Origin: Marinobacterium halophilum
GTDB lineage: Bacteria > Pseudomonadota > Gammaproteobacteria > Pseudomonadales > Balneatricaceae
Direction of reading: 5' to 3'
Length of the DNA stretch: 64,000 nucleotides
Assembly: GCF_003014615.1 (NCBI RefSeq)
Contig: NZ_PYGI01000002.1
Span: 62,001-126,000 of the forward strand
The notes under the pieces were generated by a model. That model ran no database searches. It had not been told where the DNA came from and worked only from the letters and a program-made list of their open reading frames with translations. The position numbers and the translations under genes are program-made. Positions 16,421 through 24,054 of the stretch are shown one piece after another (the first letter of the stretch is position 1; each line of letters opens with the position of its first letter).

Positions 16421-17608
16421 ATGTCATCGGTCACCAACCCTCACCGCTTGATAATACTGCTGGCCGCTCTGGTCGCCTTCGGCCCGCTCTCGATCGACAT
16501 GTATCTGCCCAGCTTGCCGCTGATCGCCGCCGACCTGAACGCTCCCGAATCTAGTATCCAGCTCACCATCAGTACTTTTCTGGTCGGCTTGTTCATCGGC
16601 ATGCTGTTCTACGGCCCGCTGTCAGACAAGTTCGGCCGCCGCAAACTGCTGCTGGGCGGTATTACCCTGTATATGGCCGCCAGCATCGGCTGCATTTTTG
16701 CTGCCAGTGCCGATCACCTCATTGCCTGGCGCTTTGTGCAGGCACTCGGCGCAGCGGCCGCCTCGGTGCTGGCTCGTGCGATTGTCCGCGACCTGTTCCC
16801 GCTCAACGAAGCCGCACGCGTGCTGTCATTGATGCACCTGGTCACCATGATCGCCACGCTGGTCGCCCCCCTGCTGGGCGGCTATCTGATTCTGATCTCC
16901 GAGTGGCGCGCGCTGTTTGTAGTGCTGTTCGCATTTGCCGCCATCATGCTGCTGGCCAGCCTCTGGAAAATCCCCGAAACCCATCATGGCGACTCTCGCA
17001 ACGCCAGTATTCTGGCGGTGTTCAAGGCCTATGTGCAGATCATTCGCCAGCCGGTCGCCGTCGGCTATATCCTGTGCATGGCACTGTCCTTTGCCGGCAT
17101 GTTCGCCTATATCACCGCCTCATCTTTCGTCTATATCGAATATTTCGGTCTCTCGGCCCAGCAGTTCGCCTGGCTGTTCAGCCTTAATATCGGCGGCATT
17201 ATTGTACTGGTCAGCCTCAATGCCCGGTACGTCGGCACGCTGGGCACACAGAAACTGCTGATTGCCGGTGCCCTGCTTGCCGCTCTGTCGGGACTGGTGC
17301 TGCTCCTGGCCGGGATGACCGGACTCGGCGGACTGCCATTGATCGTGGCGGGCCTGCTTGGGTATGTCAGCGTCACCGGGGTGATGGGAGCCAACTGCAT
17401 GGCCAGCCTGCTGTCACATTATCCGCAACAGGCCGGTGCCGCTGCCGGTCTCGCAGTGGCATGTCAGTTCGGCCTGGGGGCCGTCGCCAGCTCGCTGACC
17501 GGCGCGCTGCATGACGGCTCTCCGTTACCGATGACCCTGATCATTGGTGTGACCGGCATCGGCTCACTGCTGGCACTGGCCCTGACCCGCAGCCGCCAAT
17601 CGAGCTGA
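16421..17608 (+). CDS. MFS exporter, Bcr/CflA family (second copy)
   Basis: 395 residues with 12 predicted helices, from the ATG at 16421, chosen because CGGAGG lies 5-6 nt upstream; an earlier ATG at 16403 is inside this leader. Motif A is GPLSDKFGRRKLLLGG, and FVQALGAAAASVLARAIVRDLF is typical of Bcr/CflA. The N-terminal FGPLSIDMYLPSLP is a hallmark of the family. It is a diverged paralogue of the MFS protein at 14158-15348. It lies between the hpaD terminator and the hydroxylase genes. A role in efflux of aromatic acids is inferred from position only. Confidence 0.86.
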   Translation: MSSVTNPHRLIILLAALVAFGPLSIDMYLPSLPLIAADLNAPESSIQLTISTFLVGLFIGMLFYGPLSDKFGRRKLLLGGITLYMAASIGCIFAASADHLIAWRFVQALGAAAASVLARAIVRDLFPLNEAARVLSLMHLVTMIATLVAPLLGGYLILISEWRALFVVLFAFAAIMLLASLWKIPETHHGDSRNASILAVFKAYVQIIRQPVAVGYILCMALSFAGMFAYITASSFVYIEYFGLSAQQFAWLFSLNIGGIIVLVSLNARYVGTLGTQKLLIAGALLAALSGLVLLLAGMTGLGGLPLIVAGLLGYVSVTGVMGANCMASLLSHYPQQAGAAAGLAVACQFGLGAVASSLTGALHDGSPLPMTLIIGVTGIGSLLALALTRSRQSS

Positions 17609-17633
17609 ATCGACTTGGCTATACTGTATATAT

Positions 17634-17653
17634 CCCCCGCAGCAATGTGGGGG
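17634..17653 (+). other. Hairpin in the leader region of the 4-HPA hydroxylase genes
   Basis: 8-pair stem CCCCCGCA / TGTGGGGG (one G-U) with loop GCAA, in the 215-bp gap between the MFS gene and the hydroxylase. Upstream is a TATACT -10-like element (ATACTGTATATA, about 17620-17631). No HpaR-type palindrome is visible here, so this unit may answer to HpaA instead. Confidence 0.4.
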
Positions 17654-17823
17654 GAGAAATACAGAAAAGTGCAATAATTAACAAGATTTTTACATTTCCT
17701 GTATCGGTATTACTCCGCATAATCGATGACATCCTAGCGGGTCAATATTTCGTTACGCAGTTCATTTACAGCTTCACTTCGCTGCGGCAACAGATTCTGA
17801 ATATTAGAAGAGAGAAGATCCTG

Positions 17824-18993
17824 ATGACTATGCACACCCCGATGCTCGATAAACTTAAAGAGATTCTGCCCGCCATTCGCGCCAACGCCAACAAGGCGGA
17901 AGAGCTGCGAAAAGTGCCGCAGGAAAACATTGAAATGCTGCATGGCATCGGTCTGAACCGTGCCTTCCTGCCGAAAGCCTACGGTGGCCTGGAAATGAGC
18001 CTGCCGGAATTCACCGAGTGCATCGCGACACTGGCGGGAGCCTGCTGCTCTACTGCCTGGGCTTACAGCCTGCTGTGTACGCACAATCACCAGATGGCCA
18101 TGTTCGGTAAAGAAGCACAGGAAGAGTTCTGGGGCGAAAACCCGGATGTTGTAGCCTCCAGCTCGATCGCACCGTTTGGCAAGCACGAAGAAACCGAAGG
18201 CGGCATCATCTTCACCGGCGACATGCGCTGGAGCTCCGGCATCGACCACGCGCAGTGGATCATTGTCGGCTTCAACCGTTTCAATGATGAAGGCGAGAAG
18301 ATCTACAGCTTCGCCGTAATCCCGAAAAGCGATTTCACCATCATTGATGACTGGTACTCTGCCGGCATGTGCGGCAGCGGCACCAAAACCGCCCACATCG
18401 ACGGCGTATTCGTACCGGAACACCGTATCCAGGCCGCCAAGGACATGATGGAAGGTCGCCATGTTGGCCGCGCCCTGTACCCGGACAGCAAGATTTACCA
18501 CACGCCGTACCGCCCCTACTTCGCCTGCGGCTTCGCAGCGATGAGCCTGGGCGTTGCCGAGCGCATGATCGACGTATACAAGGAAATGACCAAAAACCGT
18601 GTTCGTGCCTACACCGGTGCGCAGGTTAAAGAGTCTATCCCGCCGATCCTGCGTGTTGCCGAAGCATACCAGCAGGTCTGCGCCGCTCGTGCCTACCTGG
18701 AAAAAACCTGGAACGAGCACAAGGAATACGGCGAGCGTCACGAATACCCGGACCGTTACACGCTGGCGCACTGGCGTACCAACCAGGCTTACGCCATCAA
18801 AATGTGTGTTGAAGCCGTTAACCGTCTGTGGGCCGTTATGGGCGCCTCCAACTGGATGCAGGACCGTGAAGGCCAGCGTCTGTGGCGCGAATCCAACATG
18901 ACCGCTGCCCACGCGTACACCGATTATGATGTCTGCGCCCAGATCATCGGTCGCGAACTGCTGGGTCTGGAGCCGGATCCTTCCCTGCTCTAA
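17824..18993 (+). CDS. 4-hydroxyphenylacetate 3-monooxygenase, oxygenase component (C2 type)
   Basis: 389 residues of the acyl-CoA-dehydrogenase-fold flavin monooxygenases. It matches the Acinetobacter baumannii p-hydroxyphenylacetate hydroxylase C2 component, not the enterobacterial HpaB family: LRKVPQENIEMLHGIGLNRAFLPKAYGGLEMSLPEF, YSLLCTHNHQMAMF (region of the C2 active-site His), ASSSIAPFGKHEE (region of the flavin-contacting Ser), RVRAYTGAQV, and the C-terminal HAYTDYDVCAQIIGRELLGLEPDP. It hydroxylates 4-HPA to homoprotocatechuate using reduced flavin from the reductase encoded at 19162. The start at 17824 follows AGAGAGAAG; C2 itself has a longer N-terminus. Confidence 0.92.
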   Translation: MTMHTPMLDKLKEILPAIRANANKAEELRKVPQENIEMLHGIGLNRAFLPKAYGGLEMSLPEFTECIATLAGACCSTAWAYSLLCTHNHQMAMFGKEAQEEFWGENPDVVASSSIAPFGKHEETEGGIIFTGDMRWSSGIDHAQWIIVGFNRFNDEGEKIYSFAVIPKSDFTIIDDWYSAGMCGSGTKTAHIDGVFVPEHRIQAAKDMMEGRHVGRALYPDSKIYHTPYRPYFACGFAAMSLGVAERMIDVYKEMTKNRVRAYTGAQVKESIPPILRVAEAYQQVCAARAYLEKTWNEHKEYGERHEYPDRYTLAHWRTNQAYAIKMCVEAVNRLWAVMGASNWMQDREGQRLWRESNMTAAHAYTDYDVCAQIIGRELLGLEPDPSLL

Positions 18994-19018
18994 TCCCATC
19001 TGGACAAGGCATGTCCCC

Positions 19019-19056
19019 GGGTGCGCATCTGCGGATGTGCGCCCCGTCCCGTTTTT
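19019..19056 (+). terminator. Terminator or attenuator between oxygenase and reductase genes
   Basis: An 11-pair stem (GGGTGCGCATC / GATGTGCGCCC, two G-U pairs) with loop TGCG at 19019-19044, followed by CGTCCCG and TTTTT (19052-19056). It lies in the 168-nt gap between the two hydroxylase components and could reduce the reductase level relative to the oxygenase. Confidence 0.55.
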
Positions 19057-19161
19057 ACAGGGACCGTCTGCAAAACCCGCCGGTATGCACTGCTACCTGC
19101 TTGTCTGCCCGCGCGCGCGGTTTTGCTGTCACATCATAGAACCCAATATCCAGGTGCTGTT

Positions 19162-20100
19162 ATGAGCAATCAAGTCACTGAATTCGACCCCAAAGCCTTC
19201 CGTCGTGCGCTGGGCAACTTTGCGACCGGCATCACCGTCATCACCGCGACCACACCATCCGGTGAAAAAACCGGCGTTACCGCCAACAGCTTCAACTCGG
19301 TTTCTCTGGAACCGGCCCTGATCCTGTGGAGCATCGACAAGCGTTCAGGCAGCTGCAAAATTTTTGAAGAAGCGACCCACTTCGCCGTTAACATCCTGGC
19401 TGCTGACCAGATCGACGTCTCCAACCACTTCGCCCGTCCGAGCGACGACAAGTTTGCCGACGTTGACTACCAGGAAGGCCTTGGCGGCGCAGCGCTGCTG
19501 AACGACACTGCGGCCTGCTTCCAGTGCGAGTCCTACGAGACTCTCGACGGCGGCGATCACTGGATTCTGATCGGCAAGGTTGTAGCCTTTGAAGATGCCG
19601 GCCGCGCCCCGCTGGTTTACCATCAGGGCAGCTACTCTGTGGTCATGCCGCACTCCCGCTTCCCGGCCAAGACCGATGATCAGCCGGCCGCCGTCGAACA
19701 ACTGGAAGGCCGCCTGAGCAACAACCTGTACTACCTGATGACCCAGGCCGTACGCAGCTACCAGGCCGACTATGCACCGCTGCAGCTGTCGACTGGCCTG
19801 CGCACCAGCGAAGCACGCATGCTGATGGTACTGCAGCAGACCCCGAGCCTGTGCCGCAAGGAACTGCTCAAAGAGGTCAACATGCCAGACCTCGAAGTAA
19901 CCGAAGCAGCCGAGATTCTGCAGCGCAAGGGTCTGATCACCTTTGCCGACGACTGCTACCGCATCACCGAAAAAGGTATCGAGCAGGCTGAAACCCTGTG
20001 GCGTCTGTCTGACGAAGAGCAGGAAAAGAAATTCAGCAGCTTCAGCGAAGACGAGCTGGCGACCTTCAAAAAGGTCCTGAGCACACTGGCGGCACAGTAA
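19162..20100 (+). CDS. 4-HPA 3-monooxygenase, flavin reductase component (C1 type, with MarR-like C-terminal domain)
   Basis: 312 residues from ATG 19162 (AGGTG upstream). Residues 1-165 are a flavin reductase domain of the DIM6/HpaC family: FRRALGNFATGITVITA, GVTANSFNSVSLEPALILWSID, AVNILAADQ and GDHWILIGKV. Residues about 185-312 are an extra domain resembling a MarR winged helix (LYYLMTQAVRSYQ, RMLMVLQQTPSLCRKELLKEVNM, AAEILQRKGLITFADDCYRITEKG). This architecture is that of C1 of Acinetobacter HPA hydroxylase, where the extra domain mediates activation by 4-HPA. It supplies reduced flavin to the oxygenase at 17824. Confidence 0.92.
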   Translation: MSNQVTEFDPKAFRRALGNFATGITVITATTPSGEKTGVTANSFNSVSLEPALILWSIDKRSGSCKIFEEATHFAVNILAADQIDVSNHFARPSDDKFADVDYQEGLGGAALLNDTAACFQCESYETLDGGDHWILIGKVVAFEDAGRAPLVYHQGSYSVVMPHSRFPAKTDDQPAAVEQLEGRLSNNLYYLMTQAVRSYQADYAPLQLSTGLRTSEARMLMVLQQTPSLCRKELLKEVNMPDLEVTEAAEILQRKGLITFADDCYRITEKGIEQAETLWRLSDEEQEKKFSSFSEDELATFKKVLSTLAAQ

Positions 20101-20120
20101 GCCCACCGGTTTTCCAACTG

Positions 20121-20196
20121 GATCGGCCTTCGGGCCGGTCACCCGGGATACCGCCGGCACCGAAAGAGACGGCGGTGCAGGACCTACGGTATCCCG
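20121..20196. terminator. Convergent-gene terminator region with two hairpins
   Basis: First an 8-pair stem with a TTCG tetraloop (20121-20140). Then a larger inverted repeat, CGGGATACCG / CGGTATCCCG (20144-20153 and 20187-20196), with an inner GCACCG / CGGTGC pair. It lies between the convergent reductase and pilU genes and could act on both strands, although no long T-run is present. Confidence 0.55.
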
Positions 20197-20204
20197 TCCC
20201 CTCG

Positions 20205-21491
20205 TTACCCGGAATCCTTTGAACTTTTGTTTTCCGGCAATATATCAAAGCGCTGGTCCACGTATTGCTTCCTGTCCTGGATTAAAGGCGCCGAGCTAAC
20301 CGGCATATCTGGCAAAAATGTAAAACCTGTTGCCGTGCCGGACCCTTTGCCCATAGGCTTTTTCTGCTGTATCGCACCATGATCCGCCTTGACTGCATTC
20401 AAGGTATGTCCATCATCGATACTTGCCGATGAATCTGCCAGTTTGATCATTAAGCGCAGATCATTCTCGGAATCTGCATGTGTAAGTGCCGTTTCATAAC
20501 TGATCAGCCCTTGTTGATGCAGTTTAAAGAGTGCCTGGTCAAAGGTCTGCATTCCAACGTCAGCCGCTACTTTCATCACGTCTTTGATCTTGTATATTTC
20601 ACCATTGCGGATCAATTCCCTGACCAAGGGAGTATTCAGCATCACCTCGACGGCTAAACGACGCGTCTTGCCATCAAGTGAAGGCAGTAGCATTTGCGCC
20701 ACTACACCCTTGAGATTGAAAGACAAGTCCATCCAGATTTTTGCGTGTTGTTCTGGAGGAAAAAACGACAGTATTCGATCCAACGCCTGATTCGCATTGT
20801 TTGCATGCAGCGTAGCCAAGCAGAGATGCCCCGTCTCGGCAAACGACAATGCATGTTTCATCACATCGGCACTGCGAATCTCTCCCATCAATATAACATC
20901 CGGTGTCTGACGCAAAGCATTTTGCAAGGCCCGTTCGAACGAAACCGTATCAATACCAATCTCTCGTTGAGCGATTATGCTTTTTTTATGGGTATGTATG
21001 AATTCGATAGGGTCTTCGATCGTAATAATATGCCCTGACTGTGTCCGATTGCGGTAATCGATCAAGGATGCAAGTGACGTCGACTTGCCCGTGGATGTAC
21101 TCCCGACCAACAATACCAACCCCCGCTTCGCACTCACCAACTGCTTGAGTACCGGAGGCAAGTCGAGATCTTCCGGGCTAGGAATCACTCTTTGTATACA
21201 CCTCACAACCATCGCCGGCAGTGTCCTTTGCTTGTACACACTGACACGGAAACGACCGAGAGCCGGAAAATGCACAGCAAAACTGCACTCCCACTCACGT
21301 TCATATTCCTGACGTTGCTCATCATTCATCGAACTAAGCACTATCGCAACAGCTGTTTTTTCATTCAACGGTTTCTGACTAAACGGTTTGATCTCGCCAT
21401 TTATTTTCAAGGACGGCGGTGCATCAGCAGTAATGAAAAGATCTGAGGCTTTACGTTTCACCATTACACCGAGCAGTTCAAGAAATGTCAT
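20205..21491 (-). CDS. pilU: Type IV pilus retraction ATPase, PilU-like
   Basis: 428 residues of the PilT/PilU secretion ATPase family. The Walker A is GSTSTGKS (130-137), with Ser where GATGTGKS is usual. DVILMGEIR is the Walker B region and TGHLCLATLHANNANQALDRI the His box. The N-terminal MVKRKASDLFITADAPPSLKINGEI and LNTPLVRELIRNGEI favour PilU over PilT. The last ~80 residues are a low-complexity tail without family similarity. AAGGATC precedes the ATG. No pilT or other pilus gene lies nearby, whereas pilT and pilU are usually adjacent. Confidence 0.88.
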   Translation of the reverse strand: MTFLELLGVMVKRKASDLFITADAPPSLKINGEIKPFSQKPLNEKTAVAIVLSSMNDEQRQEYEREWECSFAVHFPALGRFRVSVYKQRTLPAMVVRCIQRVIPSPEDLDLPPVLKQLVSAKRGLVLLVGSTSTGKSTSLASLIDYRNRTQSGHIITIEDPIEFIHTHKKSIIAQREIGIDTVSFERALQNALRQTPDVILMGEIRSADVMKHALSFAETGHLCLATLHANNANQALDRILSFFPPEQHAKIWMDLSFNLKGVVAQMLLPSLDGKTRRLAVEVMLNTPLVRELIRNGEIYKIKDVMKVAADVGMQTFDQALFKLHQQGLISYETALTHADSENDLRLMIKLADSSASIDDGHTLNAVKADHGAIQQKKPMGKGSGTATGFTFLPDMPVSSAPLIQDRKQYVDQRFDILPENKSSKDSG

Positions 21492-21668
21492 CGAGGCGGG
21501 ATCCTTTTACAACGACTATGAGGAATATTTACCCCCGATAATATCAACCTGACGAAGGCCCTGCACCAATGCTCACGCACAACTTGAGCCTCGGTCATCG
21601 GAGTACTGGCGAAACAAAAACCTGTACGCTAAGCTCGCCACGATACCCTAGCCTGAAAGGATATTCAC

Positions 21669-22130
21669 ATGAAAAAGGATTTTATCTACGGGTTCGAACG
21701 GCTTGGTCGTCTGCGCTTTCTCTCCTGTTTGAATAGAAGGTTCCTGATGATATTTGTTCCGGTAGAACTTGCCATGCTACTCGTCGAAATGACAGGAACT
21801 CAAACCATCATCATCACTCTTGCAGCCTTGGTTGTACTCAATATCGTCAGCTTAGAATTTATCGCTCAACGCTACCGTGACGCCGGAGTCAGTGGCCTGT
21901 GGTCACTGATTTCCCTGAACCCGCTAGCCAGCCCTCTGATCTACATACTGCTTGCACTGGTCCCGGGCGATAACGACATCAACCGGTACGGCCCGCCCTC
22001 CCAACCACCATCATTATCAATGTGGTTGTTCATCCCTGCATTGATGCCGATTATTCTGTTTTTCATATATTGGATTTGGTTCTATTTCACCTGGGCCGTC
22101 GTTACAGTACCTTTCCTGATGGTACTGTAA
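21669..22130 (+). CDS. DUF805-like small membrane protein
   Basis: 153 residues with four hydrophobic segments (about 24-42, 45-68, 78-100, 118-150). The motif AQRYRDAGVSGLWSLISLNP matches the RxRDxGxSGWW pattern of DUF805 membrane proteins. The ribosome site AAGGATA is well placed. Function is unknown; DUF805 proteins are inner-membrane proteins often annotated YhaH-like. It is transcribed away from pilU across a 177-nt gap. Confidence 0.75.
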   Translation: MKKDFIYGFERLGRLRFLSCLNRRFLMIFVPVELAMLLVEMTGTQTIIITLAALVVLNIVSLEFIAQRYRDAGVSGLWSLISLNPLASPLIYILLALVPGDNDINRYGPPSQPPSLSMWLFIPALMPIILFFIYWIWFYFTWAVVTVPFLMVL

Positions 22131-22232
22131 CGCCTGCTACCGACAGTGCTCCCTCAAGTTATAATATGAGAAAGCATTTACCATAGCAGCGTTTTTGCTC
22201 GAATACGCTGCACGACCAGAGACTTCTAAAGT

Positions 22233-22988
22233 ATGCTGGATATCGACAAGACGCCGCGTATAACGCTCGGTTGGGTACCGTCCGGCCTAGTACTTAACGT
22301 GTTGGAAAAACTGGGCACCACCGGTTTCTACGCACACTTTCTCGACTGGCTGCAGCAGGAATTCGGCACCGAACAGTGCATGGTTTTTTACTGTTCGGAC
22401 GGGCAGCAGGTGTCCACACTGATCTACAAGGATTACGCCCGCGAAGCCTCCGGCAAGCGCCTGGCCGAAGCTTATGTCAGTGAACGGCACTACCTTCATG
22501 ACCCCAATTTCAACACCCTCAAGACCCTCGCCCCCGGTAATGTTGAAGTGGTGCGTTTCAACTCGGTCAGCGGCAATATGGGGTTGCACTACCGCAAGGA
22601 ATTTTTCGAGACTCCAGGCTTCACCGACAAGATTTCGATCCTGCGTGGCACCGAGCAGGGCAATTACTACATCAACCTCTACCGGCGCGACCCCGGTTTT
22701 GACCCACGCTTCGATGATGTAACCTTCAGCCGCAGCGTCTGCGCCCTGATCAGCATTCTGGTCAGCAAACATTTTGAGCTGAACCAGCGCCTGCGTCTCG
22801 AAGGCCCGTTGGCGTTCTTGTCAGAGCGCGAACAGCAAGTCTGCCGTGCGGTTCTACGTGGCAAGAAGAATGAAGTGATCGCTGCCGAGCTGGATGTCGC
22901 CGTCAGCAGCATCATCACATACCGCAAACGAGCCTATGAAAAACTGGGAATCTCCAGCCGTGCCCAGCTGTTTGCGCTGTGTAACTGA
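22233..22988 (+). CDS. LuxR-family transcriptional regulator
   Basis: 251 residues. The C-terminal 60 residues (about 192-251) are a GerE/LuxR helix-turn-helix: LSEREQQVCRAVLRGKKNEVIAAELDVAVSSIITYRKRAYEKLGISSRAQLFAL. The N-terminal ~180 residues are not a receiver domain and do not show the conserved acyl-homoserine-lactone pocket residues clearly. No luxI partner is present. It lies beside a decayed diguanylate cyclase gene. The signal and targets are unknown. Confidence 0.85.
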   Translation: MLDIDKTPRITLGWVPSGLVLNVLEKLGTTGFYAHFLDWLQQEFGTEQCMVFYCSDGQQVSTLIYKDYAREASGKRLAEAYVSERHYLHDPNFNTLKTLAPGNVEVVRFNSVSGNMGLHYRKEFFETPGFTDKISILRGTEQGNYYINLYRRDPGFDPRFDDVTFSRSVCALISILVSKHFELNQRLRLEGPLAFLSEREQQVCRAVLRGKKNEVIAAELDVAVSSIITYRKRAYEKLGISSRAQLFALCN

Positions 22989-23103
22989 TACCATTGACGG
23001 CGGACAATTGGCTTTAGCATACGCTTGTGTTCATATTACCCAACGTTATCCGCGCAATGGATTTTTGCACAGCAGCGTTATAAGGATCTAACCGAGGGCT
23101 TTC

Positions 23104-23997
23104 ATGGCCGTTTTGAAGCGTAATCTGTGGACACTGTTTTGGATTATTCTGGTGGGCGGTGCCGTCTTGCTTAGCATCATCCTCAGTCACCGCTGGCAAT
23201 CCATCTTTGCCAGCCATGAGACTTACCATAAAAACCCGAATACAGCTGACTGAAGGCGACATCGTTGCGGTTATGACCGCAGGGATCAAAGGCCGATAAA
23301 TTCCATGACGGCCCCCTACGACAGCGCTATGCTTTTCAAAGCTGATGGTTATATGCAGTTCAACTCCACTGATGGTGACCCAGCCGAATCCTATGCCCAA
23401 AACCCGATCAGTATGGAGCAGCGCCAAATCAACCACTTGGTCCCTGAAGCCGAACTGGGCTTGGCGGTTGACCGGGTCAAGGCTCTGAGCAAGTCTGTTG
23501 CCATCGTGCACGAATACGATGGGACTCCCTATCGGACGGCAACCTTCTTCAATGAGCGCAACCAACTATGCGGCATATCTGAAACCAGTCTGGCGCCGAT
23601 ACAGCGTGCACTCCTTAACTCGACAGGCTGTACCAGCTGCTAATCTTCCTGATTATTGCTGACGCACTTTTTTCCTGCTCCCGTGTCATCGATCGCACCA
23701 AGCAGGCTCGCCAATCGGAGCGGTCCAACCACGCGCCCCATGACGGCCTGACCGGTTTCCTCAACCGCTCGAGACTAATATTGCCTGAGTAACGCCATCA
23801 TGCAACAGAAAAGATTCACATCAACATCGACCATTTCCGAGGCATCAACGACCGTTACGGCCAGGAAGCCGGCGACCAGACCCTGTTCGTGATATGGGAT
23901 ACAATCAGTAGCTAGTTCGGTGGCCGTCACCCCCTGTACGAACTGAACTACGCCAGCACCGCAAACGCCAACGCCACCAACGGCTGGACGCTCTAAA
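23104..23997 (+). pseudogene. Decayed membrane-bound GGDEF (diguanylate cyclase) gene
   Basis: Pieces in different frames add up to one protein. A 49-residue start holds a membrane helix (LFWIILVGGAVLLSIILSHRW, 23104-23253). A 112-residue middle fragment at 23305-23643 looks like a sensor domain. Then comes a helix-like stretch, HDGLTGFLNRSRL around 23735-23775 followed by a stop, and INIDHFRGINDRYGQEAGDQTLFV near 23815-23895. The last two are recognisable halves of a GGDEF domain (usually HDxLTGLxNR and DIDxFKxINDxxGHxxGD). The GGDEF catalytic loop itself is not found. Several stops and frameshifts make it non-functional. No other gene is seen in this stretch. Confidence 0.75.
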
Positions 23998-24000
23998 CGC

Positions 24001-24027
24001 GGAGGACCGGTCTTTAACCGGTCTTCC
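24001..24027 (-). terminator. Hairpin downstream of the TonB receptor
   Basis: Eleven-pair stem (GGAGGACCGGT / ACCGGTCTTCC, one G-U) with loop CTTTA, 28 nt after the receptor stop codon. There is no long T-tract on either side. Confidence 0.5.
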
Positions 24028-24054
24028 GCTCAGCAGTTCTGATCCGAACATCCG

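Noticed and set aside
14158-17608. Either MFS protein as HpaX (4-HPA permease)
   Set aside because: Both carry Bcr/CflA-type motifs rather than those of the anion:cation symporter group to which HpaX belongs.
17824-18993. Ordinary acyl-CoA dehydrogenase of fatty-acid oxidation
   Set aside because: Sequence blocks follow the HPA hydroxylase C2 component and the reductase partner is adjacent.
17734-18999. 421-codon open frame antisense to the 4-HPA hydroxylase
   Set aside because: Same cause; the plus-strand protein has unmistakable family motifs.
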